Positions 63,919 through 64,000 of a DNA stretch of 64,000 bases are shown here, piece after piece. A program made the position numbers and the translations under genes. A model generated the notes under the pieces. The model saw only the letters and a list, made by a program, of their open reading frames with translations. It made no database searches and was not told the DNA's origin. Each line of letters opens with the position of its first letter. The first letter of the stretch is position 1. Source of the stretch: Ornithinimicrobium sp. CNJ-824 (GTDB lineage: Bacteria; Actinomycetota; Actinomycetes; Actinomycetales; Dermatophilaceae); NCBI RefSeq assembly GCF_001942405.1, contig NZ_MKKA01000044.1, positions 141,686-205,685 on the forward strand, read 5' to 3'.

Positions 63919-64000
63919 TAGTTCCTAAACAGTTTTGGAGTTGGGATGATGGGGTATGGCGAATCGACCTGCCCCCGCCCTGATGCTGCGCGAGGGTGAC
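63919..64000 (+). mobile_element. IS630-family insertion sequence, left end (partial)
   Basis: A likely left end begins near the TA at 63919-63920, with GTTCCTAAACAGTTTTGGAG as candidate inverted repeat ahead of the transposase. The element continues beyond the window, so the other end and the repeat cannot be checked. Confidence 0.45.
63956..64000 (+). CDS. IS630-family transposase, N-terminus (partial)
   Basis: The first 15 codons read MANRPAPALMLREGD, a common start of actinobacterial IS630 transposases (Tc1/mariner superfamily, HTH followed by DDE). The rest of the gene is beyond the window. The catalytic part is not visible, so the call rests on the N-terminal likeness and on the position at the island edge. 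Confidence 0.5.
   Translation, partial: MANRPAPALMLREGD

Larger units (their letters stand above)
60620..63920. other. AT-richer genomic island
   Basis: From about 60620 the base composition and codon use change sharply: roughly 50-55% GC by eye against above 70% elsewhere, with many A/T-ending codons. It ends near an IS630-type transposase start at 63956. It carries three co-directional overlapping genes with intact frames and lacks the GGTATGCC/GGCATACC octamer. I saw no flanking tRNA gene, integrase or clear direct repeat. The exact edges are estimates. Confidence 0.7.

Overview
The window comes from a chromosome of a very GC-rich (above 70%) actinobacterium, probably of the Micrococcales (Intrasporangiaceae/Ornithinimicrobiaceae-like; the family is an inference). 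Supporting traits are a DinB/DUF664 mycothiol transferase, F420/LLM-type oxidoreductases, RNase J, a SARP-like BTAD domain, a SAM methyltransferase tail of mycobacterial type, many GTG starts, ATGA/GTGA gene overlaps and leaderless TANNNT-6/7nt-ATG promoters. No rRNA, tRNA or CRISPR array was seen. No gene-free stretch exceeds about 250 bases.

Layout. 1-3.1 kb: methyltransferase tail, an N5-(carboxyethyl)ornithine synthase, and a decayed fusion of a contractile-injection sheath with an AAA+ fragment. 3.1-8.4 kb: glutathione peroxidase, LLM oxidoreductase, an LTA-synthase-like sulfatase, a MetX-like hydrolase and a vapBC pair. 8.4-24.5 kb: mostly housekeeping metabolism: an SQR-like flavoprotein, a PFK with a PPi-type signature, a diaminopropionate-lyase/M20 operon, an SDR-FMO-BASS operon, adenine deaminase, L-2-hydroxyglutarate oxidase, gamma carbonic anhydrase, an ABC1 kinase, a rhodanese under a CsoR-type palindrome, and RNase J. 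24.5-34 kb: an ABC exporter operon, lycopene cyclase, CtlX, SDR proteins and a YbjN-like chaperone. 34-40.4 kb: a large HTH-nSTAND-beta-propeller protein facing a small HTH-like gene, then an alpha/beta-hydrolase fused to a BTAD regulator, then a cupin. 41-45 kb: a YtrA-type GntR regulator on an 18-bp-arm operator drives two ABC ATPase/permease pairs. 45-60.5 kb: phosphodiesterase, antiporter, CopB-type Cu ATPase with its CsoR-type operator, YjbQ, DDAH, a FadH-like reductase, MpaB-family and 2'-5' ligase genes, an alcohol dehydrogenase and a DUF5671 membrane protein. About 60.6-63.9 kb: a distinctly AT-richer island (roughly 50-55% GC by eye) with a tightly coupled three-gene operon of unknown function. 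It ends at the start of an IS630-family transposase cut by the window edge.

A striking technical feature is that about 16 reading-frame breaks occur in otherwise intact genes. Nearly all fit loss of one base in the GC-rich part and none lies in the AT-richer island, so they look more like consensus sequencing errors than decay. Affected genes are listed over their full inferred extent. The core DNA is also strewn with the octamer GGTATGCC/GGCATACC (23 exact copies counted), used in all three codon frames and not seen in the island.

The best candidate for an undescribed system is the island operon at 60752-63833 (two-helix membrane protein, 157-aa protein, 732-aa helical protein). The HTH-nSTAND-propeller locus at 33.7-38.2 kb is second.
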